64,000 bases of DNA, from NCBI GenBank assembly GCA_015056575.1, contig SVGA01000023.1:1-64000 (forward strand), read 5' to 3'. The notes below the pieces were generated by a model. It was not told where the DNA came from and did no database searches. It saw only the letters and a program-made list of their open reading frames with translations. A program made the position numbers and the translations under genes. Position 1 is the first letter of the stretch. Each line of letters opens with the position of its first letter. The DNA comes from Butyrivibrio sp. Lineage in GTDB: Bacteria; Bacillota; Clostridia; Lachnospirales; Lachnospiraceae. Below are positions 47,601 through 55,984 of the stretch, in pieces.

Positions 47601-48065
47601 CATGAGAAGCCAAGCTTTGTGACCATCGTTTCAAGGGGTGACTACGGCGGATATATGCAGCGGGAGATTGACGAGCAGCAAGGCGCTATGTCCAGAGAGG
47701 AGATTCTTGGCAGGATAAGAACATCCCTTGCGGGAAGAGCTGCCGAGATGGAATTCTACGGCAAGGATGCCTGCGACACCGGTGCATCCTCGGACCTTGC
47801 CAATGCCACATCCTACGCAATGAGCATTGTCACCACCTACGGAATGATAGAGGGGCAGATGCTAAGCTTCAGATCCGATGCCCTCTCATCAATAAAAATG
47901 CCCCGGGAGTATGTGCAGATGGCCAACGACATAATCCTGGAGCAGTTTGAACTTTGTAAAAAACAGGTCCATGAGGGCAGGGACAAGATAGAAGAGCTTG
48001 CGACTGCACTCAGGGAAAAGAACCATCTCACAAAGGCAGAGATAGAAGAAATAATGAAAAGATAA
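44637..48065 (+). CDS. Fusion of Clp-like AAA+ module, receiver-like domain and FtsH-like AAA+ M41 protease
   Basis: A 1142-residue protein. Residues about 1-150 are helical and unrecognised, followed by an acidic linker (about 155-200). A ClpB/ClpX-type AAA+ module (about 205-480) has Walker A at 246-253 ('GPPGVGKT') and Walker B with D315 ('IFVFDEIEKAG'). A receiver-like alpha/beta domain (about 515-670) contains 'VAAFFIDPYLG' and 'VPVYLINYNG'. An FtsH-type AAA+ module (about 710-960) has Walker A at 754-761 ('GPPGTGKT') and 'IIFIDEIDTIGKAR'. An M41 metalloprotease domain has zinc motif H977-E-S-G-H981 and probable third ligand D1053 in 'GASSDLANAT'. No membrane helix is seen, unlike normal FtsH. 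An AGGAGGG site supports the start. Probably an ATP-driven soluble protease or regulator. Confidence 0.85.
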   Translation: MTNHLKEAFELAGKDKHFPEDVTSNPLMVIYSYVVLCKTYPQNHRLDQVRELIRLFGLIPESIESSLPRYFKKYANAEKEVTQFPLIEPDYKISDKDIFALACIKAINYLSTDLFISSEGKSNLTIIRSTGDGLQKRMDDEIMNQLTGDESSSSLEQFEDPDGDFYEEPDEDPDNAQQEDLVFPHFQSETLGEISEKMSGFRNELSTTIVGQDRSIAKLLEGLFKLVYTDGIGRKNAPRGVFFFAGPPGVGKTLMASEIGRLLPEYQYKKYDMGDYSAETDFFQFSGTDQSYRQAHEGLLAKALKENPRTIFVFDEIEKAGSKVQNVLLGILGSGEFMDDYLKKTFSCRESIFIFTSNAGKKLYENRNIRLSSVTESVLMSAISQETKTNSENKTVPVISAPLLSRIMTGTVLLFDYIEEDALAGIADSSMKKSCDILGRKSGLKFEYDDILPLLFLFHYTDKIDARIASSKAPDFVLKELFEIVRQYGNMSELFDEVKKVRLSVDIPEDEALRQLFVPGEPQKLVFVCRDEIKKLLPQKSDVFEIVTENPDISDEIANSEVAAFFIDPYLGVHESEHEAVGLEDSDSDGVDLIYRILDSNINVPVYLINYNGSISTTDQDSFIALGCKGTVEFEKDDDKLGKDMEKLARGLYMRKKCRELNRRGYVIDFDTMVEKVKDEIVVTYYDIRKKQAIDEMTGHRAISDDERPSTKLEDVIGAKTAKEELQYYLEYLKQPVKFMKKGGRIPKGILLYGPPGTGKTMLARAMAGESDCSYFQLNATELFESAVGAGEQSVRELFARARKYAPSIIFIDEIDTIGKARTGSGASELSHGILTTLLTEMDGFSARKEPVFVLAATNYGVTQRDTMNLDPALLRRFDNRIYVGLPEKSDRQKFLETIREKKGYRLITDEAIKNVAGRTVGQTIATLESIVDLMHRKSVMTGIEVNDDLFIESLDEYNHGAEKERSSEYYEKTSIHESGHAYMAYLNHEKPSFVTIVSRGDYGGYMQREIDEQQGAMSREEILGRIRTSLAGRAAEMEFYGKDACDTGASSDLANATSYAMSIVTTYGMIEGQMLSFRSDALSSIKMPREYVQMANDIILEQFELCKKQVHEGRDKIEELATALREKNHLTKAEIEEIMKR

Positions 48066-48068
48066 GCT

Positions 48069-48716
48069 TTACTCATGAAGGTGCACGGTGGGAAGGTTCC
48101 ACTCAAAGTGCATTGCCAGGAACCTGAGTATCACAATGGTAAAGAAACCGGCGATGGTGCTTAAAAGCTCGTTGCCTGTGTACTTCCACAGTACAACGGT
48201 AACGATCGAACCGGCGATACAGGCGATGGCATATACATGCTTAACAAGAACAGCAGGGATCTTGGCAGCAAAGACGTCACGGACAATGCCGCCACCGATC
48301 CCTGTTACTATGCCCAGAAATGCCACAAGGAACAGGTTGTCACCGTATCCTGCATGGATCCCCGTAAAGGCTCCGTCCACAGTGAAGGCTGCAAGACCAA
48401 GGGTATCAAGCCAGAACAGGAGCTTGTCGTAGATAGGAGAGATCCCCTTGGGCATTGGCTTTTTAAGGTACATGATAACGAAGGCTATATTGGCCGTTAT
48501 CACAGTGATTATAGTGTAAGCGGGATTTACGAACATTACAGGGGGAGTACTGTTGATTATAAGATCCCTTATAAGTCCGCCTCCCGTAGCTGTCACAAGG
48601 GCCAAAAGGTTTATGCCGAAGATGTCCATATCCTTTCTGGCTGCCACAACCGCTCCTGATATGGCAAAAGCTATTATTCCGATGTTTTCTATTAACGCCA
48701 TTATGGTCGAAGTCAT
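48069..48716 (-). CDS. TRIC/UPF0126 family membrane protein (YicG-like)
   Basis: A 215-residue protein with about seven membrane helices built from two UPF0126 repeats. Each repeat carries a glycine signature: 'VTATGGGLIRDLIIN' and 'VTGIGGGIVRDVF'. Bacterial members are trimeric cation channels or related transporters; the substrate here is not known. The ATG directly follows the hslO stop (TAAATG), and 'AAGAAGGA' in the end of hslO serves as ribosome site, so the two are coupled. Its stop lies only 3 bases from the stop of the convergent protease gene. Confidence 0.88.
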   Translation of the reverse strand: MTSTIMALIENIGIIAFAISGAVVAARKDMDIFGINLLALVTATGGGLIRDLIINSTPPVMFVNPAYTIITVITANIAFVIMYLKKPMPKGISPIYDKLLFWLDTLGLAAFTVDGAFTGIHAGYGDNLFLVAFLGIVTGIGGGIVRDVFAAKIPAVLVKHVYAIACIAGSIVTVVLWKYTGNELLSTIAGFFTIVILRFLAMHFEWNLPTVHLHE

Positions 48717-49634
48717 TTAGATGTCCTTCTTTTCCTGGGATTTTGTGATCTTTGCTTTTTCTTTAAGAGCCTTGAGCTCGTCTATACTGAACATGTAGGA
48801 CTTGTTGCAGAAATGGCATTTAAGCTCTACCTCTTTTCCATCATCGATCATGTCCTGAAGCTCATCCTGACCTACCAGCATAAGAGCCCTTTCAACTCTG
48901 TCCTTGTCACAGTTGCAGTAGAAATTAAGGTCTATTGTGTCGGTGATCTCGATATCAAATCCATCAAGCACGATATTAAGAAGCTCCTCGGGAGTCTTAC
49001 CTGCCTTGAGGATGTCGGTTACAGAGGTGAATTTATTAAGATTCTCCTCCAGATGATTTATTGTGGCATCATCCGCAAAGGGCAGAAGCTGAATGATAAA
49101 TCCTCCGGCAGCAATGACGCTGAGATTCTCACGTTCAACCAGAACACCGAGGCCTACAGATGAAGGTGTCTGCTCGGACTTTGTAAAGTAATAGGTGAGA
49201 TCCTCGGCAACTTCTCCGGAGTAGAGTGGAACCTGCCCTACATAGGGCTCCTTGAGTCCCATGTCTCTGATGACTGTAAGGGTTCCCTCACCGATGGCTC
49301 CGCCAACATTAAGATGCCCTGAAGCATTGGGCTCCATTATTACATAGGGGTTACTTACATAACCCTTGACGTTTCCCTTATTGTCTGCAGTGGCAAGGAC
49401 TCCCTTCATGGGACCGTCGCCGTCCAGCTTCACGGTGATAAGATCATCATCGTTGTCCATCATGGTTCCCATCATTGCAGTGCCGGTCATAAGTCTTCCC
49501 AGGGCAGCAGCCGCAATGGGAGAGAGGCCGTGAGCCTTTCTGCCGTATTCAGCCAGGTCTTTTGTTGTTGCGGCAAAGGCTCTTATCTGCGCACCAGCAG
49601 CGGTGGCCCTTACCATATAATCTTTATATGACAT
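48717..49634 (-). CDS. hslO: Redox-regulated chaperone Hsp33
   Basis: A 305-residue cytosolic holdase chaperone. The N-terminal core (about 1-230) includes 'LSPIAAAALGRLMTG', 'GDGPMKGVLATAD' and 'YFTKSEQTPSSVGLGVLV'. The C-terminal redox switch has the zinc-binding CxC ('FYCNCDKDRVERAL') and CxxC ('KCHFCNKSY') motifs. Oxidation of these cysteines activates the chaperone. AAGGAG precedes the ATG. It is followed by the TRIC-type gene in an operon and has its own promoter at 49670-49698. Confidence 0.96.
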   Translation of the reverse strand: MSYKDYMVRATAAGAQIRAFAATTKDLAEYGRKAHGLSPIAAAALGRLMTGTAMMGTMMDNDDDLITVKLDGDGPMKGVLATADNKGNVKGYVSNPYVIMEPNASGHLNVGGAIGEGTLTVIRDMGLKEPYVGQVPLYSGEVAEDLTYYFTKSEQTPSSVGLGVLVERENLSVIAAGGFIIQLLPFADDATINHLEENLNKFTSVTDILKAGKTPEELLNIVLDGFDIEITDTIDLNFYCNCDKDRVERALMLVGQDELQDMIDDGKEVELKCHFCNKSYMFSIDELKALKEKAKITKSQEKKDI

Positions 49635-49669
49635 ATCGTGATTCTCCTTATTATTATGTGAACTAACCT

Positions 49670-49698
49670 ATAATAATTGATTTTTACGGGATTGTAAA
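49670..49698 (-). promoter_or_regulatory. Promoter of hslO
   Basis: On the minus strand TTTACA (49693-49698) and TATTAT (49670-49675) are separated by 17 bases, about 35 bases before the hslO ATG. Confidence 0.6.
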
Positions 49699-49746
49699 TA
49701 AATGACACATGTTACTATAAAACAAAATGTTTTTATCAAAATTTTA

Positions 49747-49786
49747 TAAACAATACAGAATAATATTCCGACATAAATTGTATAAT
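49747..49786 (+). promoter_or_regulatory. Possible SigD-like or SigA promoter of the chemoreceptor gene
   Basis: TAAA (49747-49750) and CCGACAT (49768-49774; SigD consensus CCGATAT) are 17 bases apart, slightly longer than the usual 15. A TATAAT box (49781-49786) with no good -35 overlaps this region. Either could drive the gene. Confidence 0.35.
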
Positions 49787-49851
49787 ATATTCATGAGATT
49801 GCGCACAATTTTTTCGCATGATTATAAAGATCCGGTGAAGGAGGATACAAA

Positions 49852-51573
49852 ATGGAACCTAAAGTAAGAAATGGGAAATTGGTTCAGAAGCTTATCGTTG
49901 CAGCAATATCAGCCATTGTCGGCATCGCTGTTGTTCTTACGATTATCAGTGCCTATCAGATCAATAAGACCTATAACGATATGGTCAAGGAAGAGCTGAA
50001 TGTTGCCGCAGAGCAGCTTAACAACGAGCTCACCTATGTGTGGGACGGTGACTGGGCTTTAATTGACGGACAGGTTTACAAGGGCGAACAGAATATCATG
50101 ACCGAGTACGAGGAGATCATGGATGATCTTACCGCGGATACCGGGATCATATATTCGCTGTTCTTCGGAAAGACAAGAATGATCACTACCATGGTGGGAT
50201 CAAACGGTCAAAAGGCCACGGGCTTTGATGCATCGGAGGATGTTTATAATCATGTTATGCAGACCAAGCAGGAATATTTCACAAACACGGTTCCCGCCGG
50301 AGCGATAGAGAAGTATTACAGCTATTATGTGCCTCTGTGCAATGACGATGGCACAGTTATCGGTATGGTCTATGCCGGAAGAGAGAGCGATTCCGTAGCC
50401 GCAACTATCAGAAGTATAATCATAGGAATGGCAGTAATATCCGCTATCATCACAGTACTCCTTTCACTGGTTGGTATATTTGTTGCAAACAAGACATCCG
50501 TTAAGATGAGAGCCATCGCAGATGAGATGGGAAATCTCTCCAACGGTCAGCTTAATCTTAATATCGATGAGACTTCACTTCAGAGAAATGATGAGATCGG
50601 ACTTCTTGCAGACGGCGCTCAAACCCTTAGTAAAAAGCTGGGCGAAGTTATCAGAACCACAATGGATATGTCAAATGAGCTCAAGAAATCCGGAGAGGAG
50701 CTTTCGGAATCCGCATCTCAGGCATCCACCGCATCAGGACAGGTGAGCGTTGCCGTTGATGAGATCTCAAAGGGTGCCGTAAATCAGGCGGAGAGCGTTG
50801 AGAACGCTGCCGGAAATACTCAGGATATCGGAAGAGACATAGATGAAGTATCCGACAACGTTGAGGAACTTAACGCCTATGCCAATGAGATGAAGACCTC
50901 CTGCGAAGCAGCCATGGGAGCTCTTGAGAAGCTTATCTCTCAGAGCAACGAGGTTCAGGCATCAGTCCGTGAGATCGGTGATACCATCAACTCTACCAAC
51001 GAGTCGGCAAAAGAAATATCGAAGTTCTCCCAGGCTATCACGGAGATCGCATCTCAGACAAACCTGCTTTCCCTTAACGCCTCCATTGAGGCAGCAAGAG
51101 CCGGTGATGCAGGCAAGGGCTTCGCTGTAGTTGCTACAGAGATCGGACAGCTTGCTATTCAGAGCAGTAACAGCGCAGATGAGATCAAGAAGATCGTTGA
51201 GAAGCTGGTTGCGGATTCTGAGGCATCGGTTGAGGTAATGCAGAAGCTGAACGCCAACTTCGACCAGCAGTCGGAACAGCTTGATGATACCAAGGACAAC
51301 ATGCAGAGCATGGCAGACAACGTTGATAACGTATCAAAGAGTACCGACAGTATAGCAGAGCACATCGGAAAGCTTAATGTAGCCAAGGACAAACTGGTGG
51401 AGATCATTTCGGATCTGTCGGCAATATCGGAAGAAAATGCAGCATCCACAGAGGAGACCAACGCCTCCATGCAGGAACTCAATGCTACATTCCAGATAAT
51501 TACAGAGTCTGCGGGCAAGCTTCAGGAGCTGGCAAACGGCATGACAGATGCCATCAGCTATTTCAAGCCGTAA
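49852..51573 (+). CDS. Methyl-accepting chemotaxis protein
   Basis: A 573-residue chemoreceptor. Membrane helix 1 is at about 13-35. An extracellular single-Cache-like sensor domain follows (about 36-180; '[20 protein letters not shown]'). Membrane helix 2 is at about 186-210, and HAMP at about 211-265. The cytoplasmic signalling coiled coil (about 275-570) has the conserved hairpin '[20 protein letters not shown]'. The ligand cannot be predicted; Cache domains of this kind often bind small acids or amino acids. The GAAGGAGG site supports the start. It is followed by a terminator and is thus monocistronic. It indicates a motile, chemotactic cell. Confidence 0.95.
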   Translation: MEPKVRNGKLVQKLIVAAISAIVGIAVVLTIISAYQINKTYNDMVKEELNVAAEQLNNELTYVWDGDWALIDGQVYKGEQNIMTEYEEIMDDLTADTGIIYSLFFGKTRMITTMVGSNGQKATGFDASEDVYNHVMQTKQEYFTNTVPAGAIEKYYSYYVPLCNDDGTVIGMVYAGRESDSVAATIRSIIIGMAVISAIITVLLSLVGIFVANKTSVKMRAIADEMGNLSNGQLNLNIDETSLQRNDEIGLLADGAQTLSKKLGEVIRTTMDMSNELKKSGEELSESASQASTASGQVSVAVDEISKGAVNQAESVENAAGNTQDIGRDIDEVSDNVEELNAYANEMKTSCEAAMGALEKLISQSNEVQASVREIGDTINSTNESAKEISKFSQAITEIASQTNLLSLNASIEAARAGDAGKGFAVVATEIGQLAIQSSNSADEIKKIVEKLVADSEASVEVMQKLNANFDQQSEQLDDTKDNMQSMADNVDNVSKSTDSIAEHIGKLNVAKDKLVEIISDLSAISEENAASTEETNASMQELNATFQIITESAGKLQELANGMTDAISYFKP

Positions 51574-51589
51574 GTAATTTTAAAATGGG

Positions 51590-51628
51590 GCCCTTGACCG
51601 CGGTAACCCCCGTGGTTAAGGGCTTTTT
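51590..51628 (+). terminator. Terminator of the chemoreceptor gene
   Basis: GCCCTTGACCGCG (51590-51602) pairs with CGTGGTTAAGGGC (51611-51623), with two G-U pairs, followed by TTTTTATT. Confidence 0.9.
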
Positions 51629-51645
51629 ATTGAATCACTCCATAA

Positions 51646-51675
51646 TTGACATATATTTAACGGATAAGATATAAT
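51646..51675 (+). promoter_or_regulatory. SigA promoter of rex
   Basis: Consensus TTGACA (51646-51651), 18 bases, consensus TATAAT (51670-51675), about 43 bases before the rex start codon. No clear TTGTTAA-type Rex operator was seen here. Confidence 0.8.
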
Positions 51676-51718
51676 TAGATTCGAATATACCTTGGCATGT
51701 TGAGAAATGGAGCGTATT

Positions 51719-52375
51719 ATGGCAGAAAAAGAAATATCTCAGGCGGTCATCAGCAGACTGCCAAGATACTTTAGATATCTTGGAGATCTTAAGGAGAGGG
51801 GCGTAGAGAGAATATCCTCTCAGGAGCTTAGTGACATCATGAACGTCACAGCTTCGCAGATAAGACAGGACTTTAATAATTTTGGCGGATTCGGGCAGCA
51901 GGGATACGGCTACAACGTAAGCTATCTCTACGACGAGATCAGCAAGATCCTGGGAATAGACAAGGAACACAGCCTTGTTATCATCGGCGCGGGACATCTT
52001 GGAAAGGCCATCGCCGGTTATACCAACTTTACAAGAAGAGGCTTTGTCTTCAAGGGAGCCTTTGATAAGGATCCTTCACTTTTCGGCACTAAGATAAGAG
52101 ATGTGGAAGTAAGGCCCATCGATGAGGTTGAGGACTTTATTAAGAACAATGGAATTGAGATAGCTGTTCTTACCATTCCCAAGGATCAGGCAGTGCCTAT
52201 GGCTCACAAGCTTGCAGAGTGCGGTATTAAGGCAATCTGGAATTTCGCCCATGTTGACCTGGATGTACCTAACAATATTCAGGTAGAAAATGTACATTTA
52301 TCTGACAGTTTGATGAAACTGTCGTATAATATAAACAGGTACGAAACGACGATGAATCCTCATAAAGAGGGATAG
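51719..52375 (+). CDS. rex: Redox-sensing transcriptional repressor Rex
   Basis: A 218-residue repressor of standard length. The N-terminal winged helix (about 1-80) includes 'SRLPRYFRYLGDL' and 'VTASQIRQDFNNFGGFGQQG'. The C-terminal Rossmann domain binds NADH/NAD ('LVIIGAGHLGKAIAGY') and ends with a swapped helix. Rex senses the NADH/NAD ratio and controls fermentation genes. The second ATG (51719) is preferred over 51707 because GGAG lies six bases before it; the first lacks a site. It is the first gene behind a strong promoter and is followed by a coiled-coil gene 24 bases later. The downstream NAD(P)HX repair gene fits a redox-cofactor theme. Confidence 0.95.
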   Translation: MAEKEISQAVISRLPRYFRYLGDLKERGVERISSQELSDIMNVTASQIRQDFNNFGGFGQQGYGYNVSYLYDEISKILGIDKEHSLVIIGAGHLGKAIAGYTNFTRRGFVFKGAFDKDPSLFGTKIRDVEVRPIDEVEDFIKNNGIEIAVLTIPKDQAVPMAHKLAECGIKAIWNFAHVDLDVPNNIQVENVHLSDSLMKLSYNINRYETTMNPHKEG

Positions 52376-52399
52376 AAACCACGATAGTGAGAGAATCTG

Positions 52400-53062
52400 A
52401 TGGCGAAAAACAATGATGAAGTTTACATGTCCGCGCTGGAAGGGAAGAGCATTCCCATTCTGACGCTGGACGATAAGTGGCATCAGCTGTTTACACAGAC
52501 GGAGATGACTCCCGAGATAGAAGCTCTGGCAGATGAGCTTAGCGCTCTGGTGGAACGGGACGCCAAGATCAGAACCGAGACCAAGAATATCAAGCGACTC
52601 AAGAAGAAAATGCTTGATGAGATTGTTCCCTTAAGAGACCAGGCCAATAAGACGGGTTCCGCCAAGATTGAGCATGAGATCTCCGAGAGAACGAGGCTCA
52701 TAGGCGAATGCAACGACAAGCTGGCTTCCCGTCAGGATGAGCTGCTGGATCTTTCCCGTGAGATCTATGACGTGGATTACAAGCTGATGATAGAGACCAT
52801 GAAGGCCTGCTATGAGACGCTCCACGACAATACCGATGAGATAAAGGCTCTTGACAAGTGGGTATCACAGGTCAGAGTAGAACTCAAAAAGAACGTGATC
52901 CGTCTTCAGGAAAGAGAGATGGAGAATTACAATCTGTATTCATACATGCATCAGATTTTCGGTCCCGAAGTGATCGAGCTGTTCGACCTTAAGTACGATC
53001 CTGACAGGAGACATCCCATCAGAAGACCTCTTGAGGGAGATGAAAGCGAGTACGTTGAATAA
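52400..53062 (+). CDS. Coiled-coil protein of unknown function
   Basis: A 220-residue, highly charged helical protein. Residues about 40-185 have heptad-like patterns ('ALADELSALVERDAKIRTET' and 'NIKRLKKKMLDEIVPLRDQA'), and the C-terminal end is basic and Pro/Arg-rich ('DPDRRHPIRRPL'). It has no signal peptide, membrane helix or cysteine motif. I do not recognise the family; it is not an enzyme by any visible motif. It lies between rex (24-base gap) and the NAD(P)H-hydrate repair gene, probably co-transcribed with rex, with a hairpin after it. A weak GTGAGAG site precedes the ATG. Confidence 0.75.
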   Translation: MAKNNDEVYMSALEGKSIPILTLDDKWHQLFTQTEMTPEIEALADELSALVERDAKIRTETKNIKRLKKKMLDEIVPLRDQANKTGSAKIEHEISERTRLIGECNDKLASRQDELLDLSREIYDVDYKLMIETMKACYETLHDNTDEIKALDKWVSQVRVELKKNVIRLQEREMENYNLYSYMHQIFGPEVIELFDLKYDPDRRHPIRRPLEGDESEYVE

Positions 53063-53080
53063 GCAAAAGAACTTTACCAG

Positions 53081-53106
53081 GGCTGCCTTTGGCAGCCTTA
53101 TGTTTT
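53081..53106 (+). terminator. Hairpin after the coiled-coil gene
   Basis: GGCTGCC (53081-53087), loop TTT, GGCAGCC (53091-53097), followed by TTATGTTTTGGTTT. A weak or partial terminator; it may allow read-through to the next gene. Confidence 0.55.
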
Positions 53107-53128
53107 GGTTTGAAAGGAAGCGGTGACC

Positions 53129-54685
53129 ATGAAATTTGCAGTTACAAGTCAGGAAATGAAGATCTGTGACAGGAATACTGCCGAGTATTTTGGTATCGGA
53201 ACAGCAGTCCTTATGGAGAGGGCGTCTTTGGCAATTGCAGATGAGATAATCAAGTGGAAGGAAAGTCGCGGGGCTAACAGGAAGTACTCTGTGCTGGTTC
53301 TTTCCGGAGTCGGCAATAACGGAGGCGACGGCATCTGCGCCGGAAGGATCCTTTTCCAGCAGGATTTCAATGTGGTGAATTGCGTTATCGGAGATATGAC
53401 CAAATGCAGCGATCTGATGCTGAGACAGCTTAATATAGCCGGCAATTACGGAATCCCAAGTGACACTTTTTCCAATATAAGAGACAACAAAAGACCCGGT
53501 GACTTTGATATCATAATAGATGCAATGTTTGGAATCGGACTTTCAAGGCCTCTTACAGGGGACAGCCTGGAGGCGGTTTCTTTTATAGCAGCTTGCAAGA
53601 AGGAGCGGGAAAACGACCTTCTTGTTCTTTCAGTGGATATTCCTTCGGGAATAAATGCCGACACAGGGCAGATCTGTGGTGATGCCGTAAAGGCTGACAT
53701 GACAGTTACCTTTAACTTTGCAAAGCTGGGGCATCTGTTCTATCCCGGATGTGAGTATTCCGGTAACGTAGTCATCAGAGACGTGGGAATAACCGTGGCG
53801 GGATTCCTTGATAAAACTCCCGGTTTTATCTGGTATGACGGTGAGCCGGCAGCTCTTTTGCCAAAGAGGAAGAAGGACGGCAATAAGGGCACTAACGGCA
53901 AGGTGCTGATAGTTGCGGGATCAAAGGATATCAGCGGAGCCTGCATTCTTTCCGCAAGCGCTGCACTCAGGGCCGGGGCCGGAATGGTGAGGATATTTAC
54001 GGCGGCCGAAAATGCAGAGGCTGTAAAGACTCTGCTTCCCGAGGCGCTTTTAGATGTTTACGAGGACTTTGAACCCATAGAGGACAAGCTTAATGCGGCC
54101 TGCAGGTGGTCAACCCAGGCGGTTTTGGGCCCGGGGATCGGAACCCTTGGAAAGGGCAGGGAGCTGGTGATCACTATGCTGAGGGACTATGACAAGAGCC
54201 TTGTGGTGGATGCGGATGCCCTGAACCTTATAGCCGAGGATCCTGAGCTTATGGAGCTTGCAAGGAACTATTGCACCGGTGGAAAGAAGATGATCCTTAC
54301 TCCTCACCTTGGGGAGTTTGCAAGGCTTTGCCACAAGAGCGCCAGTGAGTGCAAGGAGAATCTCATAAGATACCCGGCAGAGCTGGCAAAACACATGCAT
54401 GCCACAGTTATCTGCAAGGATGCAAGAAGCGTGGTAGCTGACGGCAATGAGAAGAAGTCCTACATCAATGTCAGCGGCAACGACGGAATGGCAACAGCGG
54501 GCTCGGGCGATGTACTTGCCGGGGTGTTGGGAGCTCTTTTGACAGGGGAGATGACGGGCTTTGAAGTGGCCTGTGCCGGAGCTTATATCCACGGAAGGGC
54601 CGGAGACGAGGCGGCTAAGAGGCTTGGGAAATACGCGGCTACAGCCACCGATATAGTTGAATCAATAAGTAAAGTTTTACATTAA
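53129..54685 (+). CDS. nnr: Bifunctional NAD(P)H-hydrate epimerase/dehydratase
   Basis: A 518-residue two-domain repair enzyme. The N-terminal YjeF_N epimerase domain (about 1-215) has 'VLVLSGVGNNGGDGICAGR', 'DIIIDAMFGIGLSRPL' and 'VDIPSGINADTG'. The C-terminal ribokinase-like dehydratase domain (about 235-515) has 'GTNGKVLIVAGSKDISGA', 'LTPHLGEFARL' and 'GMATAGSGDVLAGVLGALL'. Together they repair damaged NAD(P)H hydrates using ADP or ATP. The ATG at 53129 is preferred over the GTG at 53123 because GAAAGGAAG lies eight bases upstream. It sits between the rex unit and alr, a common Firmicute neighbourhood (nnr-alr). Confidence 0.95.
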   Translation: MKFAVTSQEMKICDRNTAEYFGIGTAVLMERASLAIADEIIKWKESRGANRKYSVLVLSGVGNNGGDGICAGRILFQQDFNVVNCVIGDMTKCSDLMLRQLNIAGNYGIPSDTFSNIRDNKRPGDFDIIIDAMFGIGLSRPLTGDSLEAVSFIAACKKERENDLLVLSVDIPSGINADTGQICGDAVKADMTVTFNFAKLGHLFYPGCEYSGNVVIRDVGITVAGFLDKTPGFIWYDGEPAALLPKRKKDGNKGTNGKVLIVAGSKDISGACILSASAALRAGAGMVRIFTAAENAEAVKTLLPEALLDVYEDFEPIEDKLNAACRWSTQAVLGPGIGTLGKGRELVITMLRDYDKSLVVDADALNLIAEDPELMELARNYCTGGKKMILTPHLGEFARLCHKSASECKENLIRYPAELAKHMHATVICKDARSVVADGNEKKSYINVSGNDGMATAGSGDVLAGVLGALLTGEMTGFEVACAGAYIHGRAGDEAAKRLGKYAATATDIVESISKVLH

Positions 54686-54696
54686 AGGATATGAAA

Positions 54697-55863
54697 ATGA
54701 ACGATATGGAACAGTTCTCAAGAGTATATGCAAAGATCGATCTTGGCGCCGTAGAGCACAATCTTCTGGCTATGAAGGGCAATATCCCGGAAGGAACGAA
54801 GATGATGGCCGTTATCAAGACAGATGCCTATGGCCACGGAGCCAAGGAGATCGCGGCTTTTCTGGAGGAGAAGGAATATATTTCAGGCTATGCCACGGCT
54901 ACCGCGGAGGAGGCCTTTGAACTTAGGGATGCCGGCATCAAAAAGCCTATTCTGATCCTGGGATATACCTTCCCCTATTCCTACAAGAGGATGCTCTCTG
55001 AGGGGATCAGGCCTACGGTTTTCAGATATGATATGGCCAAGGAACTTTCAGAAGTGGGAAAAGAGCTGATGGCTGAGGGCATACTTAACGAGGCGCCTCC
55101 GGTGCACATCGCTGTTGATACCGGCATGAGCAGGATCGGTATAACTCCCGATGAAAAGGGAGTTGATTTTATAAGAAAGGTTCTTGAACTTGAGGGGATC
55201 AGTCTTGAGGGCATATTCACGCACTTTGCAAGAGCTGATGAGAAAGACCTTACCAATGTTCGTGAGAGGGAGCAGGTTTTCAAGGATTTCCTTGATAAGG
55301 CCGGGGCCGAGACGGGATACGAGATCCCGGTTAAGCACTGCGCCAATAGTGCCAGCATAATTGCGGTTCCCGAGTCATCAATGGATATGGTAAGGGCCGG
55401 AGTTACCATCTACGGCATGTGGCCTTCGGAGGAAGTCCCCAAGGATATCATAGATCTGAAGCCTGTAATGGAGCTTATAAGCCATGTGGTCATGGTGAAG
55501 GAGGTTCCCGAAGGAACCCCTGTTAGCTACGGCGGAACCTTTGTGACTTCAAGGATCACGAAGATAGCCACAGTTCCAGTTGGCTACGGCGACGGATATC
55601 CAAGGAGCCTCTCAGGCAAGGGGTATGTTCTTATTGACGGACGCCGTGCACCGATCCTGGGAAGAGTCTGCATGGACCAGTTTATGGTGGATGTAACGGA
55701 TATTCCCGATGTTAAGGAAGGCGACGAAGTGGTTCTTCTTGGAAAGGACAAAAAGAGCGGAGAAGTTATAAGCGCTGAGCTTCTTGGAGACATGAGCGGG
55801 AGATTTAACTATGAGCTTACCTGCGACATCAATCACAGAGTGCCCAGGGTGTTTGTGAAGTAA
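54697..55863 (+). CDS. alr: Alanine racemase
   Basis: A 388-residue PLP enzyme of normal length. It has the PLP-lysine block 'MMAVIKTDAYGHGAKEIA', 'HIAVDTGMSRIGI', 'GIFTHFARADE' and the second catalytic base region 'GTPVSYGGTFVT' with Tyr. The C-terminal beta domain includes 'RVCMDQFMVDVTDIP' and 'VVLLGKD'. It interconverts L- and D-alanine for peptidoglycan. Of two in-frame ATGs, 54697 has AAAGGA seven bases upstream; 54691 is possible but too close to that site. The gene follows nnr by 11 bases and ends at a strong terminator. Confidence 0.96.
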   Translation: MNDMEQFSRVYAKIDLGAVEHNLLAMKGNIPEGTKMMAVIKTDAYGHGAKEIAAFLEEKEYISGYATATAEEAFELRDAGIKKPILILGYTFPYSYKRMLSEGIRPTVFRYDMAKELSEVGKELMAEGILNEAPPVHIAVDTGMSRIGITPDEKGVDFIRKVLELEGISLEGIFTHFARADEKDLTNVREREQVFKDFLDKAGAETGYEIPVKHCANSASIIAVPESSMDMVRAGVTIYGMWPSEEVPKDIIDLKPVMELISHVVMVKEVPEGTPVSYGGTFVTSRITKIATVPVGYGDGYPRSLSGKGYVLIDGRRAPILGRVCMDQFMVDVTDIPDVKEGDEVVLLGKDKKSGEVISAELLGDMSGRFNYELTCDINHRVPRVFVK

Positions 55864-55883
55864 ATAAGACAGTATGTAAGGAG

Positions 55884-55936
55884 CAGGACTGTTGCTGAGA
55901 TTTTTGTATCACGGCAACGGTCCTGATTTTTGTTTT
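55884..55936 (+). terminator. Terminator of the nnr-alr operon
   Basis: CAGGACTGTTGC (55884-55895) pairs with GCAACGGTCCTG (55914-55925) with one G-U pair, followed by ATTTTTGTTTT. Confidence 0.85.
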
Positions 55937-55984
55937 CATCAGGCTATGTAAGAAGGTGAAAGATAGTTTCAAACAAGCCGGGAA

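Noticed and set aside
48062..48072. Possible frame error between the convergent protease and TRIC genes
   Set aside because: Both stops are clean, 3 bases apart, and both C termini look normal; it is just tight convergence.
51640..51700. Rex operator in the rex promoter (autoregulation)
   Set aside because: No TTGTTAA-N4-TTAACAA-like palindrome is present; only a TTTAACGG half-match.
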